A stretch of DNA of 64,000 nucleotides. Origin: Kiritimatiellia bacterium (GTDB lineage: Bacteria > Verrucomicrobiota > Kiritimatiellia > RFP12 > UBA1067). The notes under the pieces were generated by a model. It had not been told where the DNA came from. It made no database searches and saw only the letters and a program-made list of their open reading frames with translations. This document shows, in pieces, positions 47,594-56,225 of this stretch; the first letter of the stretch is position 1; each line of letters opens with the position of its first letter. The stretch is from the NCBI GenBank assembly GCA_017454745.1, contig JAFTCL010000012.1, positions 1-64,000 of the forward strand, written 5' to 3'. Position numbers and translations under genes: made by a program.

Positions 47594-48231
47594 TATTTCT
47601 TGGCTTCCTTCTTGTCGGCCTTTTCAGCGTCCTTCTTGCCGGCATCCTTCTTTTCGGCCTTCTTGGCATCCACTTTGGCGCCCAAATCGTCCGTAGTGGC
47701 GGCAAAACCCAAAGTGGGGACCGGACGGCCCAGTTTCTCGCCCATCTTCTTGGAAACTAGCCGAATCGCGAAATCCAGCTGGTTCTTGCGGTCTTTCTCT
47801 TTTTCCAGAAAAGCGTCGCGCTTGGCCTCGTCTTTGTATTTCTTCAACTCTTTCTCGTTCTTTTCCGTCTCTTTGGCAATACGGTCCATCTCGCGCTCCT
47901 CCAACTTTTCTTTCCTAAGCTGGGCTTTGGCGCGATCGTTGAATTCCGGCTGGAGTTTTTTGGCGGTACGCGGCTTGATGCGGGCACCGGGAAAGGCAGT
48001 TTTGGCATCTTTCAACGAAGCCCATTCCTGTTTGGACGCGGCGATCATCGCTGGCAAAATGGCGGTTTCTTCCTTGATTTCTTTTTGAATGGCGGCGAAT
48101 TCCTCCGCATTCATAATCTCGAATTCGGTGGTACCGAACATATCGGTGATTTCAACAATGCTCAAACGCTCGGCAAAAACCGAACCGGCCAAACAAATGA
48201 TCGCTGCGACACACACTGATGCTTTGTTCAT
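47593..48231 (-). CDS. Small secreted coiled-coil protein, Lys/Glu-rich
   Basis: The ATG at 48231 follows AAAGGAG and gives 212 residues with a signal peptide (MNKASVCVAAIICLAGSVFA). Residues 30-160 are predicted helical and highly charged, OmpH-like in general look but with no specific motif. The last 25 residues are Lys/Glu/Ala/Asp low complexity (KKDAGKKDAEKADKKEAKK). It could be a periplasmic chaperone or structural protein. It lies between a DEAD-box helicase gene and hisD; the stop overlaps the hisD start. Confidence 0.6.
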   Translation of the reverse strand: MNKASVCVAAIICLAGSVFAERLSIVEITDMFGTTEFEIMNAEEFAAIQKEIKEETAILPAMIAASKQEWASLKDAKTAFPGARIKPRTAKKLQPEFNDRAKAQLRKEKLEEREMDRIAKETEKNEKELKKYKDEAKRDAFLEKEKDRKNQLDFAIRLVSKKMGEKLGRPVPTLGFAATTDDLGAKVDAKKAEKKDAGKKDAEKADKKEAKK

Positions 48232-48264
48232 TTTATTCTCCTTTCCTTGCCTTTCAACCAAAAA

Positions 48265-50520
48265 CTATCGGTTTTGTCCGGGGGTCCACTCCTCGCTGAA
48301 CTTACCGTGCAGCTTGGCGACCGGACCGTGGTGGTGCGGCGGCGGCGCCACAAAACGCTGGTGTCCGGACTGCGGCTCCGACTTGCCGTCACCGTCGCAC
48401 TCGCCGGGAATGAACGGCTTGCCGTGGACCGGTACAAAAAGCTCGTTTCTGGGCCTGATAAAAGGCGTCCGGCGGCGAGGAGTCGTCGGCTCGGCAACCG
48501 GTTTCGCCGTTTCGGCAGCGGAAGGCAACTCGGCAACCTGGGGATTCTCACTTTGAACCGGCGCAACCGTTGTTTTAGGAACAACTGCCGCATCCTCGGC
48601 AACGGCAACCGGTTGATCGGTCTCGGCAACCGAGACCGTAACCTCCGCTTCAGCCGGGGCTGAGTCTTCAGAGATTGTGTTATCCGACACTATCGGCTCC
48701 GAAACCCTCGCGTTAACGGCCGTTTCCGCCGGGGCTTCCGCTTCCGGGGACGCCGCATCCTGATGCCCGCGGTTTGGACGCCCGGAACGCGAACGCCCGC
48801 CACGGGGCGGCGGTGGCGGCAATGGGGTCAGCAACGGATCGTCGCCCTGCAAAATGGTGCACTTCAATTCCTCGCCGATATACTTCTCGATATCGGGGAT
48901 TATGAACGATTCATCCTCGTCGGCGAAAGAAATGGCGGTTCCGCTGGCACCGGCCCGCCCGGTACGGCCGATACGATGGACATAATCCTCCGGCTCGTAG
49001 GGGAAATCGAAATTGATCACAAATCCGATATCTTCCACATGCAAACCGCGACCGGCGACATCGGTTGCCACCACAATCCGCACTTTGCCGGAGCGGAAAT
49101 CCTCCAACACCCGCAGACGGCGGTTCTGGTTGACATCACCGCTCAGCATCTCGCAACGGATACCGCGCCGACAGAGCGAATTGTTCACATCCTCGGTGGT
49201 GTGCTTGCGGTTGCAGAAGATCAGAATGCGGGAATCCGGGAACTGCTGAATGTGGTTGTACAACACGGTGAACTTTTCCCGTGCGGTGACCACATAAACA
49301 ATCTGTTTGACGGTTTTGGTCGTAAGCTGCTCGCACTCCACCTCGGCGCGGACCGGCTCCTCCATCCACTGGGAGGCGAGCCGCATCACATCATCGGAAA
49401 GGGTGGCGCTGTACAGCATGGTGCAGCGCTTATCCTTCGGCGGCAAACGGTTGACGATCGAACGGACATCGGGGATGAATCCCATGTCCAACATCCGATC
49501 GGCCTCGTCGATCACCAGCGTATCAACGTGAGAAAGGTCCACCACTCGTGAACGCACGAAATCCAGCAAACGGCCGGGCGTCGCCACCAGAAGGTCGACC
49601 GGGCTACCGCTGACCTCTTGGCGCTGCCGCTCGTGGTCCATTCCGCCGTAGATGGCGAGCGTGCGCAGGTTACAGTATTTTCCAAGCGTCTCGGCATCCT
49701 TGCAAATCTGAATCACCAGCTCCCGCGTGGGAGCCAACACCAAGGTGCGCGGGGTGCCGCCACAATTCGGGCGCTGCTCCGGGGTCCGAAGGTAACGGGT
49801 GAGAATCGCCACCAGAAAAGCGGCGGTCTTGCCGGTGCCGGTCTGGGCGCGACCGGCCACGTTCTTTCCGGCCAAGGCGTGTTCCAGACTCAACGCCTGG
49901 ATCGGGGTACAGTAACTGAACCCCAAATCGGCGATGGCGTGCATTAGTTCCGAAGGAAGGTCAAAATCGTGGAAACGTTTTTTCCCCTCGACCGGTTCCA
50001 CTTTAAACTGTTCGACACTCCAATTGGCATGCTGCTCGCGGAGTTTTGCCTGTTCCTCGTCCGACACCGCAGCGCCGGGACGCTGGGCATTGGGCGCGGT
50101 ATTCTCGACCTTGGCACCGCGACGGCGGCCTTCATGAGACTGCGGCCGCGAAATGGGGCGACCGGATGAGGCGACCGTCACGTTCGGGTACGATTTCTCC
50201 GGGGCCGCGCGGCGGGAAACCCCTTTGCGGTTTTCGCCGTGGCGCGGCGCCGACTGCTTTACCGTGACGGCACCGGCCGACACGACCCGCTGCGCCTTCT
50301 TGTCGCGACTGTCACCGCTCTCACGGTTGGGCCGGGCAGTTTTGCCGATCGAACTCTTCTTGTCCCGTTTGCTTTCGTTGGGTTTTGCCGTGGCGCGGCC
50401 ACCGGCCCGGCGCTGCTTTTTGGGCTGCGCCTGAGTCTTTTTCGCACCGGCCGCAGGCTTCTTGGCGGAAGTTTTTCCGAGCAGTTTCTCGGCGAGCTTA
50501 ACAATAAAACCAAAGGGCAT
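48265..50520 (-). CDS. DEAD-box ATP-dependent RNA helicase with long basic N-terminus
   Basis: A 751-residue protein. Residues 1-165 are a Lys/Arg/Ala-rich extension. The helicase core (about 183-540) has the Q motif (FHDFDLPSELMHAIADLGF with CTPIQ), AQTGTGKTAAF, PTRELVIQI, TPGRLLD, VIDEADRMLDMGF, YSATL, a TDVAGRGLHV motif and HRIGRTGRAG. The C-terminus (about 560-751) is Pro/Glu/Ala-rich with an RGGRSRSGRPNRG patch, typical of RNA-binding tails. It resembles RhlE/CsdA-type helicases of ribosome assembly and cold response, fitting its place after rplM-rpsI. The ATG lies just beyond the rpsI terminator, and no Shine-Dalgarno site is visible. Confidence 0.88.
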   Translation of the reverse strand: MPFGFIVKLAEKLLGKTSAKKPAAGAKKTQAQPKKQRRAGGRATAKPNESKRDKKSSIGKTARPNRESGDSRDKKAQRVVSAGAVTVKQSAPRHGENRKGVSRRAAPEKSYPNVTVASSGRPISRPQSHEGRRRGAKVENTAPNAQRPGAAVSDEEQAKLREQHANWSVEQFKVEPVEGKKRFHDFDLPSELMHAIADLGFSYCTPIQALSLEHALAGKNVAGRAQTGTGKTAAFLVAILTRYLRTPEQRPNCGGTPRTLVLAPTRELVIQICKDAETLGKYCNLRTLAIYGGMDHERQRQEVSGSPVDLLVATPGRLLDFVRSRVVDLSHVDTLVIDEADRMLDMGFIPDVRSIVNRLPPKDKRCTMLYSATLSDDVMRLASQWMEEPVRAEVECEQLTTKTVKQIVYVVTAREKFTVLYNHIQQFPDSRILIFCNRKHTTEDVNNSLCRRGIRCEMLSGDVNQNRRLRVLEDFRSGKVRIVVATDVAGRGLHVEDIGFVINFDFPYEPEDYVHRIGRTGRAGASGTAISFADEDESFIIPDIEKYIGEELKCTILQGDDPLLTPLPPPPPRGGRSRSGRPNRGHQDAASPEAEAPAETAVNARVSEPIVSDNTISEDSAPAEAEVTVSVAETDQPVAVAEDAAVVPKTTVAPVQSENPQVAELPSAAETAKPVAEPTTPRRRTPFIRPRNELFVPVHGKPFIPGECDGDGKSEPQSGHQRFVAPPPHHHGPVAKLHGKFSEEWTPGQNR

Positions 50521-50537
50521 GGCAACTTGACCGATTG

Positions 50538-50587
50538 AAAAAATAAAAAAACAGGTGCGTTAACGTCTGGTATGGACGCCGCACCTG
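50538..50587 (-). terminator. Rho-independent terminator after rpsI
   Basis: Minus strand: CAGGTGCG (50580-50587) and CGCACCTG (50552-50559) form the outer stem with an inner GCGTC/GACGT pairing, followed by a T-rich tract of about 13 nt (50538-50551) broken by one A. A textbook intrinsic terminator. The DEAD-box gene starts only 18 bp later. Confidence 0.85.
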
Positions 50588-50616
50588 GTTTCTTAAGATG
50601 TGGTAAAAACGGATGA

Positions 50617-51015
50617 TTAACGCTTCGAGAACTGGAAACGTTTGCGGGCGCCCGGCTGACCTGGCTTTTTACGTTCTTTCATCCTTGAGTCACGGGTGAG
50701 GCATCCGGCCTTCTTGAGCGCATCGCGCAGATTAGCGTCCGAAGCGACCAAGGCGCGGGCCAAACCATGGCGGATCGCGCCGGACTGGCCGCTGATACCG
50801 CCGCCTTTGGCGGTAATCTGGATGTCATACTTGCCCATAAGGCCCGTAATCACCAGTGGCTGGCTCAGATACTGGCGCAGCGCCTCGCTCGGGATGTACT
50901 CCTCAAGCGCGGAACCGTTCACCGTCCACTTGCCCTCGCCAGGAATCAAACGCACTCGCGCAACCGCCGTCTTCCGCCGACCGGTTCCTGCTGCAATTTC
51001 CTTTTCCTTCGCCAT
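50617..51015 (-). CDS. rpsI: 30S ribosomal protein S9
   Basis: A 132-residue protein matching bS9/uS9 throughout: [55 protein letters not shown] and the conserved C-terminal KRFQFSKR that reaches the P-site tRNA. AGGAG precedes the start. It follows rplM by 30 bp in the common L13-S9 operon. Confidence 0.97.
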   Translation of the reverse strand: MAKEKEIAAGTGRRKTAVARVRLIPGEGKWTVNGSALEEYIPSEALRQYLSQPLVITGLMGKYDIQITAKGGGISGQSGAIRHGLARALVASDANLRDALKKAGCLTRDSRMKERKKPGQPGARKRFQFSKR

Positions 51016-51045
51016 CTTTAGTCTCTCTCCTTTGTTCAGCCAGCG

Positions 51046-51477
51046 TTAGAAAGACGCCTCAATCGGCTTCTGCGCGGCGTGGGGATGCTCAGCTCCGCGG
51101 TAAACCCGCACGCGGGTCATCAGTTTGCGGCTGAGGTTGTTCTTCGGCAACATTCCCCAAACCGCCTCCAAAATCACGCGGTCAGGGTGCTGCTCAATCA
51201 TCGTGGCGGCGGTGAAGCGCTTCAAACCGCCACGATATCCGGAATACCGCTGGTACTCCTTCTGCTCGAGCTTACGGCCGGTCAACTTTACCTTCTCGGC
51301 GTTGACGACAATCACGAAGTCGCCCTGGTCGATGCTCGGATCGAACGTCGGACGGTTTTTGCCGCGCAAAACATTGGCGATATTCACGGCTAACCGGCCA
51401 AGCGGCTTGTCGGTGGCGTCAACCAGCTGCCAACTGCGGGCGTCGCCCGGATTCTTAGGAATAAACGTTTTCTGCAT
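51046..51477 (-). CDS. rplM: 50S ribosomal protein L13
   Basis: A 143-residue protein with uL13 motifs: WQLVDATDKPLGRLAVNIAN, LRGKNRPTFDP, GDFVIVVNAEKVKLTG, YRGGLK and AVWGMLPKNNLSRKLM, ending AEHPHAAQKP. It binds 23S rRNA in early large-subunit assembly. First gene of the rplM-rpsI operon; CAGG lies before the ATG. Confidence 0.97.
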   Translation of the reverse strand: MQKTFIPKNPGDARSWQLVDATDKPLGRLAVNIANVLRGKNRPTFDPSIDQGDFVIVVNAEKVKLTGRKLEQKEYQRYSGYRGGLKRFTAATMIEQHPDRVILEAVWGMLPKNNLSRKLMTRVRVYRGAEHPHAAQKPIEASF

Positions 51478-51523
51478 GATAAACCTGCTGTTTGCTTCTA
51501 CCTCTTCACAAAAGTGGAGATAT

Positions 51524-51552
51524 AGATTACCCTTTTAGGACCGGAAAGTCAA
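51524..51552 (-). promoter_or_regulatory. rplM-rpsI promoter
   Basis: Minus strand TTGACT (51547-51552), 17-bp spacer, TAATCT (51524-51529), leaving a 46-nt leader before rplM. Confidence 0.7.
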
Positions 51553-51600
51553 CCATGAATGTGGTAAAAAGGGAAAAAAATTTTGCTGGGAAAATGACGC

Positions 51601-51629
51601 TTGCGGCACACCCTCTTAAATGCTATAAT
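51601..51629 (+). promoter_or_regulatory. Promoter of the MlaE-MlaF operon
   Basis: TTGCGG (51601-51606), 17-bp spacer, TATAAT (51624-51629), about 50 nt before the ATG. The TTGC start of the -35 recurs in several promoters here. Confidence 0.7.
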
Positions 51630-51680
51630 TGCTTTTTCAGTTGGATTCGTTTTTCCTTTGTGGATTTATTGGGGTTTCAG

Positions 51681-52490
51681 ATGATTACACGCGAAGCGCC
51701 GGTGTTGCGCGATGCCTCGGGGCGGACTGATCCGCTGGCGGTCCCGTATCTGGTGTTCGGCGGCGTCGGACGGGCGGGGGTGATGGCCGTCCAGTCGCTG
51801 CTTTACGCGGTCTTGCTACCTTTCCGTTCCCGGCAGCGCGCCGAATGGATTAAGCAAATGTACACGGCAGGCATCAGAAGTCTGCCGCTGATTTCCATTG
51901 TGGCGATGTTCACCGGGATGATCCTCGCCCTTCAGGTGGGACTGGAAATGCGGCGCTACAACCAAGAGGTTTACATCGGATCGGCGGTGATGGTGACGCT
52001 GCTGCGCGAGATGGGGCCGTTTATGACCGGCATCGTGCTGACGGCCTGCGTCGGCTCGTCGATGGCGGCGCAGATCGGTGCGATGACGGTGAATGAGGAG
52101 ATCGCCGCGCTGGAGATCATGTCGATCAACCCCATCCGTTTCCTGATGGCCCCGCGCATGGGGGCGATGGTGTTGATGACCCCGGTACTGTCGTTCTACA
52201 CCTGCGTGGTGGGGGTGATCGGCGGCGGCGTGGTCGGTAAAACCCAGTTGAATGTGGATTGGGGGCAGTACATCAAGCTGGCAATGGATTTCGCCGATTT
52301 GCGCGATTTGTACGTGGGGCTGTTCAAGGCCCTGATATTCGGCATCATCGTTACTGCGGTTTCGTGCTACGAAGGTTTCACCACCAAACAGGGCGCGGTC
52401 GGCGTCGGCAAAGCGACCCGGCACTCGGTAATTACCTCGATGCTCTTGATTCTCATCATCGGGTATATTATCACCCGGCTGTTCTATTGA
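51681..52490 (+). CDS. mlaE: MlaE/YrbE-family lipid ABC transporter permease
   Basis: The ATG at 51681 follows GGGG with 7-bp spacing; 269 residues. It has the MlaE plan: AGIRSLPLISIVAMFTGMIL, EMGPFMTGIVLTACVGSSMA, AQIGAMTVNEEIAALEIMSI, FLMAPRMGAMVLMTPVLSFY and C-terminal SCYEGFTTKQGAVGVGKATR with a last helix. Five or six membrane helices. It is the inner-membrane part of an Mla-like phospholipid transporter. The ATPase follows 11 bp on; the MlaD (MCE) substrate-binding gene is not adjacent. Confidence 0.9.
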   Translation: MITREAPVLRDASGRTDPLAVPYLVFGGVGRAGVMAVQSLLYAVLLPFRSRQRAEWIKQMYTAGIRSLPLISIVAMFTGMILALQVGLEMRRYNQEVYIGSAVMVTLLREMGPFMTGIVLTACVGSSMAAQIGAMTVNEEIAALEIMSINPIRFLMAPRMGAMVLMTPVLSFYTCVVGVIGGGVVGKTQLNVDWGQYIKLAMDFADLRDLYVGLFKALIFGIIVTAVSCYEGFTTKQGAVGVGKATRHSVITSMLLILIIGYIITRLFY

Positions 52491-52501
52491 GGTCCGCTGA
52501 G

Positions 52502-53257
52502 ATGATCAAGTTTGAGAATGTGACAAAAAACCTGGGCGGGCGGGCAGTTCTGGACGACCTCTCCTTCGAGATTGAAAAGGGTGAGGTGTTCGTCATCGTC
52601 GGACCGTCGGGAATGGGCAAAAGCGTGACCCTCAAGCATATCGTCCGGCTAATGGCGCCGGACAGCGGACGGATTTGGATCGGGGATGACGAAATTTCCG
52701 GATTGGAGGGTTCCGCGCTGGAACGGGCTCGCGAACGGTTCGGAATGCTTTTCCAAAGCGGTGCGCTGTTGGGCTGGATGCCGGTTTGGGAAAACGTCGC
52801 CCTCCCGCTGCGCGAAAAGACGAAAATGGGCGAGGACGAAATCGCCGACCGCGTGCAGCGGGTGCTGGAACTGGTGGGGCTGGAAAACGACGGCGACAAG
52901 TTCCCCAGCGAAATCTCCGGCGGAATGCAAAAACGCGCCGGTCTGGCCCGCGCCATCGTACGCCAACCGGAGATTGTGCTTTATGACGAGCCGACCTCGG
53001 GACTCGACCCCATGACCTCCCGAAACATCGACCGGCTGATTCGAAAGCTTAGCGACCAGCTGGGTGTAACCAGCGTGGTGGTTTCGCACGATCTTCAAGG
53101 TTCACTGCTGATTGCCGACCGTATCGCGATGCTCAAAAACGGCAAATTCATCGAAATCAGTCCGCCCAAACAGTTCGTCGCCTCGGAGCAACCCGATGTC
53201 CGGGGATTTCTGGATGCCCAGTTTATACCCCGAAGCGGCGTAATCGGGATGAGATAA
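52502..53257 (+). CDS. mlaF: MlaF-type ABC transporter ATP-binding protein
   Basis: A 251-residue ABC ATPase: Walker A GPSGMGKS, Q-loop FQSGALLGWMPVWENVALPL, signature SGGMQKRAGLARAI, Walker B IVLYDEPTSGLDP and the H-loop VVVSHD. The SGGMQKR wording and the GALLGWM Q-loop are typical of MlaF. It pairs with the MlaE permease to energise lipid transport between the membranes. The start follows TGAGAT 11 bp after mlaE. Converges with the oxidoreductase gene at 53270. Confidence 0.92.
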   Translation: MIKFENVTKNLGGRAVLDDLSFEIEKGEVFVIVGPSGMGKSVTLKHIVRLMAPDSGRIWIGDDEISGLEGSALERARERFGMLFQSGALLGWMPVWENVALPLREKTKMGEDEIADRVQRVLELVGLENDGDKFPSEISGGMQKRAGLARAIVRQPEIVLYDEPTSGLDPMTSRNIDRLIRKLSDQLGVTSVVVSHDLQGSLLIADRIAMLKNGKFIEISPPKQFVASEQPDVRGFLDAQFIPRSGVIGMR

Positions 53258-53269
53258 CCTGCTTCGGGA

Positions 53270-54673
53270 TTACCCCGGCAGATTCCCCACCAGCGCGTTG
53301 GCTTCGGGATTGCGCAAGAACCGGGTACGCCCGGAATTCCATTCCAAAGCGTCCGCCCCGGTACGCATCGCGACGCATCCCGTCAAAACCGTCTCCAGTA
53401 ACGAACTGCCCAGATTGGTTGACATCTTCGCGTTCTTGCCGCGACGGATCATCTCCAAAAAGGTCTGCCGCAACGGCATGGCGACGTTTTTGGGCATAAA
53501 ATCGGCGACGGCTGGCGCTTGGTCCAACGGAACGAAACCGTTCCCGGCCGACGCGAAATAGTGGCGGCGCCCGGTCCGGTCGGCCATCAGCCAAAATCCG
53601 CGGGTTCCGGCCAGCAAGCACCCCTCGGCGGGAATCCGGTTCAACCCCTGCCCCAACGTTTCCATAATATCCGGGCGAACCCCGGCGTCCGACCATTCCA
53701 TTGTCAGCTCATCTGACGCTTTGGACTTCTTTTGGCCCTTGAAAGTGAAACGCAGCCGACTGGCGGCGGGATAGGATTCGGGATGCGGCGAGCGTTCGCC
53801 GAGGCATTCGATCTTGACCGGCGGCTGAAGCTCCAGCGCCTGAAACGGAAGATTCATCAAAGCCGGTCCTTCGCTACCCAGCGAACCGGTTCCGAAGTCG
53901 CACCAACCCCGCCAAACCGCCGGAAGATAGGCACCTTCACGATAACGTCGGCCGGTATGCGGCAGTTGCCACAACTCCCAATCCAACTCCGGCGGCGGAG
54001 GTTCCCCGTCCGTCGGCACTGCCATGCCCTGCGGCCAAAGCGGCGCGGAGGTCCACACGTACACCCGGTTTACGGTGCCGATTATTCCGCCCTCGATTGC
54101 CGCCACCGCCTGTCGGAAGGCGGTTTCCGTGCGGTTGCAGATGCCCTGCCATAACGGGGTCTTGCATTCCTTCGCCGAGTTTTGCAACAGGCGCAGCTCT
54201 CCCAATGTGCGTACCGCCGGGGCTTCCACGAAAACCGGCACCCGGTAACGCAACGCCTCACGCACCTGCATGGCATGGCCATGATCGGGCGTGGCCACAA
54301 ACACCGCATCCAACCGTTTTCCTGCGGTGGTCTGCTGCTCCAGCAACACCCGGAAATCTTTAAAAACCGCAATGTCACGCTGTTGGTAACGGCGCCCCAG
54401 CATGGCGGTTGAGGACTCCAGCTGATTACGGTCCACGTCGCAAAGCGCGGCCACGCGGTCGCCGGCCTCGGCAACGGATTTCAAGACCTCCAGCCCTTGC
54501 CCTCCGGCACCGATTACCGCCACATTCAATCGCCGGGCGGGAGGTTTACGAACGGCTGCGGGAGCGGGGGAAGCTTTTTTTCCGCGGGACAGCGGCGGCA
54601 GCGTCTTGCAACCGTTGGCAATCAGGGCGGCGGCGCACAATCCGCCGTTTTTAAGCAGTTCGCGTCGGTTCAT
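53270..54673 (-). CDS. Exported Gfo/Idh/MocA-family oxidoreductase
   Basis: The ATG at 54673 gives 467 residues. The N-terminus MNRRELLKNGGLCAAALIANGC combines a twin-arginine motif with a possible lipobox, as in many planctomycete/verrucomicrobial members. The Rossmann domain has NVAVIGAGGQGLEVLKSV and AALCDVDRNQLES, then DAVFVATPDHGHAMQVREAL and VFVEAPAVRTL, where an expected EKP lysine is replaced (EAPAV). PLWQGICNRTETAFRQAV and a substrate domain follow. Probably NAD(P)-dependent sugar-type oxidoreduction or a scaffold; the missing lysine weakens catalysis. The start lies 1 bp beyond the YifB stop. Confidence 0.82.
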   Translation of the reverse strand: MNRRELLKNGGLCAAALIANGCKTLPPLSRGKKASPAPAAVRKPPARRLNVAVIGAGGQGLEVLKSVAEAGDRVAALCDVDRNQLESSTAMLGRRYQQRDIAVFKDFRVLLEQQTTAGKRLDAVFVATPDHGHAMQVREALRYRVPVFVEAPAVRTLGELRLLQNSAKECKTPLWQGICNRTETAFRQAVAAIEGGIIGTVNRVYVWTSAPLWPQGMAVPTDGEPPPPELDWELWQLPHTGRRYREGAYLPAVWRGWCDFGTGSLGSEGPALMNLPFQALELQPPVKIECLGERSPHPESYPAASRLRFTFKGQKKSKASDELTMEWSDAGVRPDIMETLGQGLNRIPAEGCLLAGTRGFWLMADRTGRRHYFASAGNGFVPLDQAPAVADFMPKNVAMPLRQTFLEMIRRGKNAKMSTNLGSSLLETVLTGCVAMRTGADALEWNSGRTRFLRNPEANALVGNLPG

Positions 54674-54674
54674 G

Positions 54675-56210
54675 TTATATCCACATGGTTCGGTCGAGCG
54701 AGCGATATTGGATCGCCTCGCCGATGTGTTCAGAGTTGATACTCTCGCTGCCGCCCATGTCGGCAATAGTGCGGGAGACTTTAAGTATGCGGTCGTAAGC
54801 GCGGGCGCTAAAGTTGAGTTCGCTAATCGCCATTTGCAGCATATCCGCCGCGGCGCTGTCCAGTTTGCACACGGTCTGCACCATGCGCGCCGGCATGTCG
54901 GCGTTGCAGTAAACGCCCGGGCAGTCGCGGAAACGGTGCAACTGCCGCTGCCGGCTTTCGCAAACCCGCGCCCGGATGGTTTCGGAGGTCTCCCCGCGCT
55001 TCAACCCGGAGAGTTCCTTGTAATCCACCGGAAGCACTTCAAGATGGATGTCGATACGGTCCAGCAAAGGGCCGGAAATGCGGTTGCGGTAATCCTGAAT
55101 CTTACGGGAGCTGCACCGGCATTCGCGCTTCGGGTCGCCGGAATAGCCGCAAGGACAGGGGTTCATCGCCGCCACCAGCATGAACTTGGAGGGAAAATCC
55201 AACGTGGCGGCGGCCCGCGAAATGGTTACATGCCCATCCTCCAACGGCTGGCGCAACACTTCCAGTACGTTGCGGTGGAACTCCGGTAGCTCGTCCAAGA
55301 ACAGCACCCCGTTGTGGGCCAGACTAACCTCGCCCGGCAACGGATGGGTACCACCGCCCAACAGCCCGGCGTCGGATATGGTGTGGTGCGGGGCACGGAA
55401 AGGTCGCTGCAGCACCATCGCCTGATGGCGGCCCAACGTTCCGGAAATGCTGTGGATGCGCGTTGCCTCCAAAGCTTCTTCCAACGTCATTTCCGGAAGG
55501 ATGGAGGGAATCCGCCGCGCCAGCATGGTCTTGCCGGAACCGGGAGACCCGATCATGAGGATATTGTGTCCGCCGCTTACCGCGACCTCGATAGCGCGTT
55601 TGGCGGTTTCCTGCCCCTTGACGTCGGAAAAATCCTCATGGGTCTGCCGTCCTTTGGCCAACAGCTCGGCCAGGTTGACCCGAAACGGCTCAATCTGCAA
55701 CTGGCCGGTGAGAAAATCCACCGCCTCGCGCAGATGGCGAACCGGGAAAACATCGATTCCGTCCACCACCGCCGCTTCCTCGGCGTTGTCCGCCGGCACG
55801 ATAATGCCGCGTTTGCCACGCGCCCGCATTTCCAGTGCCACCGGCAACACGCCGCGCACCCGGCGGACTTCACCGCTCAAAGCCAACTCACCGATCAACG
55901 CGTAATCGCCCAAATTCGGGATGGCGATTTTATCCGTCGCGGCCAAAATGCCGACGGCGATGGGCAGGTCATACACCGGGCCTTCTTTCTTGACATCCGC
56001 CGGCGCAAGATTGATGGTCACGCGGCCAAGGTTCGGACGAAAACCGGAGTTGACCACCGCGGTCCAAACCCGGTCTTTGCTCTCGCGGACCGCCGCGTCC
56101 GGCAAACCCACAATCACAAAACCCGGATCGCCCCGCCCGTTGTTTACCTCGATTTGCACCGGATAGGCATTTACTCCGTAAACCGCTCCAGAATTGACCC
56201 GCGCTAACAT
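54675..56210 (-). CDS. comM: YifB/ComM-family Mg-chelatase-like AAA+ ATPase
   Basis: A 511-residue protein. The N-terminal Lon-protease-like domain (1-170) has VNAYPVQIEVNNGRGDPGF and GLPDAAVRESKDRV. The AAA+ core has DVKGQETAKRAIEVAVSGGH, Walker A GSPGSGKTMLARRIPSILP, Walker B GVLFLDELPEFHRNVLEVLR and the sensor AAMNPCPCGYSGD. A zinc-like CRCSS motif is followed by IQDYRNRISGPLLDRIDIH and the C-terminal four-helix domain. In naturally competent bacteria ComM is a hexameric helicase aiding integration of DNA. Third gene of an operon running from TolC. Confidence 0.93.
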   Translation of the reverse strand: MLARVNSGAVYGVNAYPVQIEVNNGRGDPGFVIVGLPDAAVRESKDRVWTAVVNSGFRPNLGRVTINLAPADVKKEGPVYDLPIAVGILAATDKIAIPNLGDYALIGELALSGEVRRVRGVLPVALEMRARGKRGIIVPADNAEEAAVVDGIDVFPVRHLREAVDFLTGQLQIEPFRVNLAELLAKGRQTHEDFSDVKGQETAKRAIEVAVSGGHNILMIGSPGSGKTMLARRIPSILPEMTLEEALEATRIHSISGTLGRHQAMVLQRPFRAPHHTISDAGLLGGGTHPLPGEVSLAHNGVLFLDELPEFHRNVLEVLRQPLEDGHVTISRAAATLDFPSKFMLVAAMNPCPCGYSGDPKRECRCSSRKIQDYRNRISGPLLDRIDIHLEVLPVDYKELSGLKRGETSETIRARVCESRQRQLHRFRDCPGVYCNADMPARMVQTVCKLDSAAADMLQMAISELNFSARAYDRILKVSRTIADMGGSESINSEHIGEAIQYRSLDRTMWI

Positions 56211-56225
56211 AATGCCGCCTCCGTT

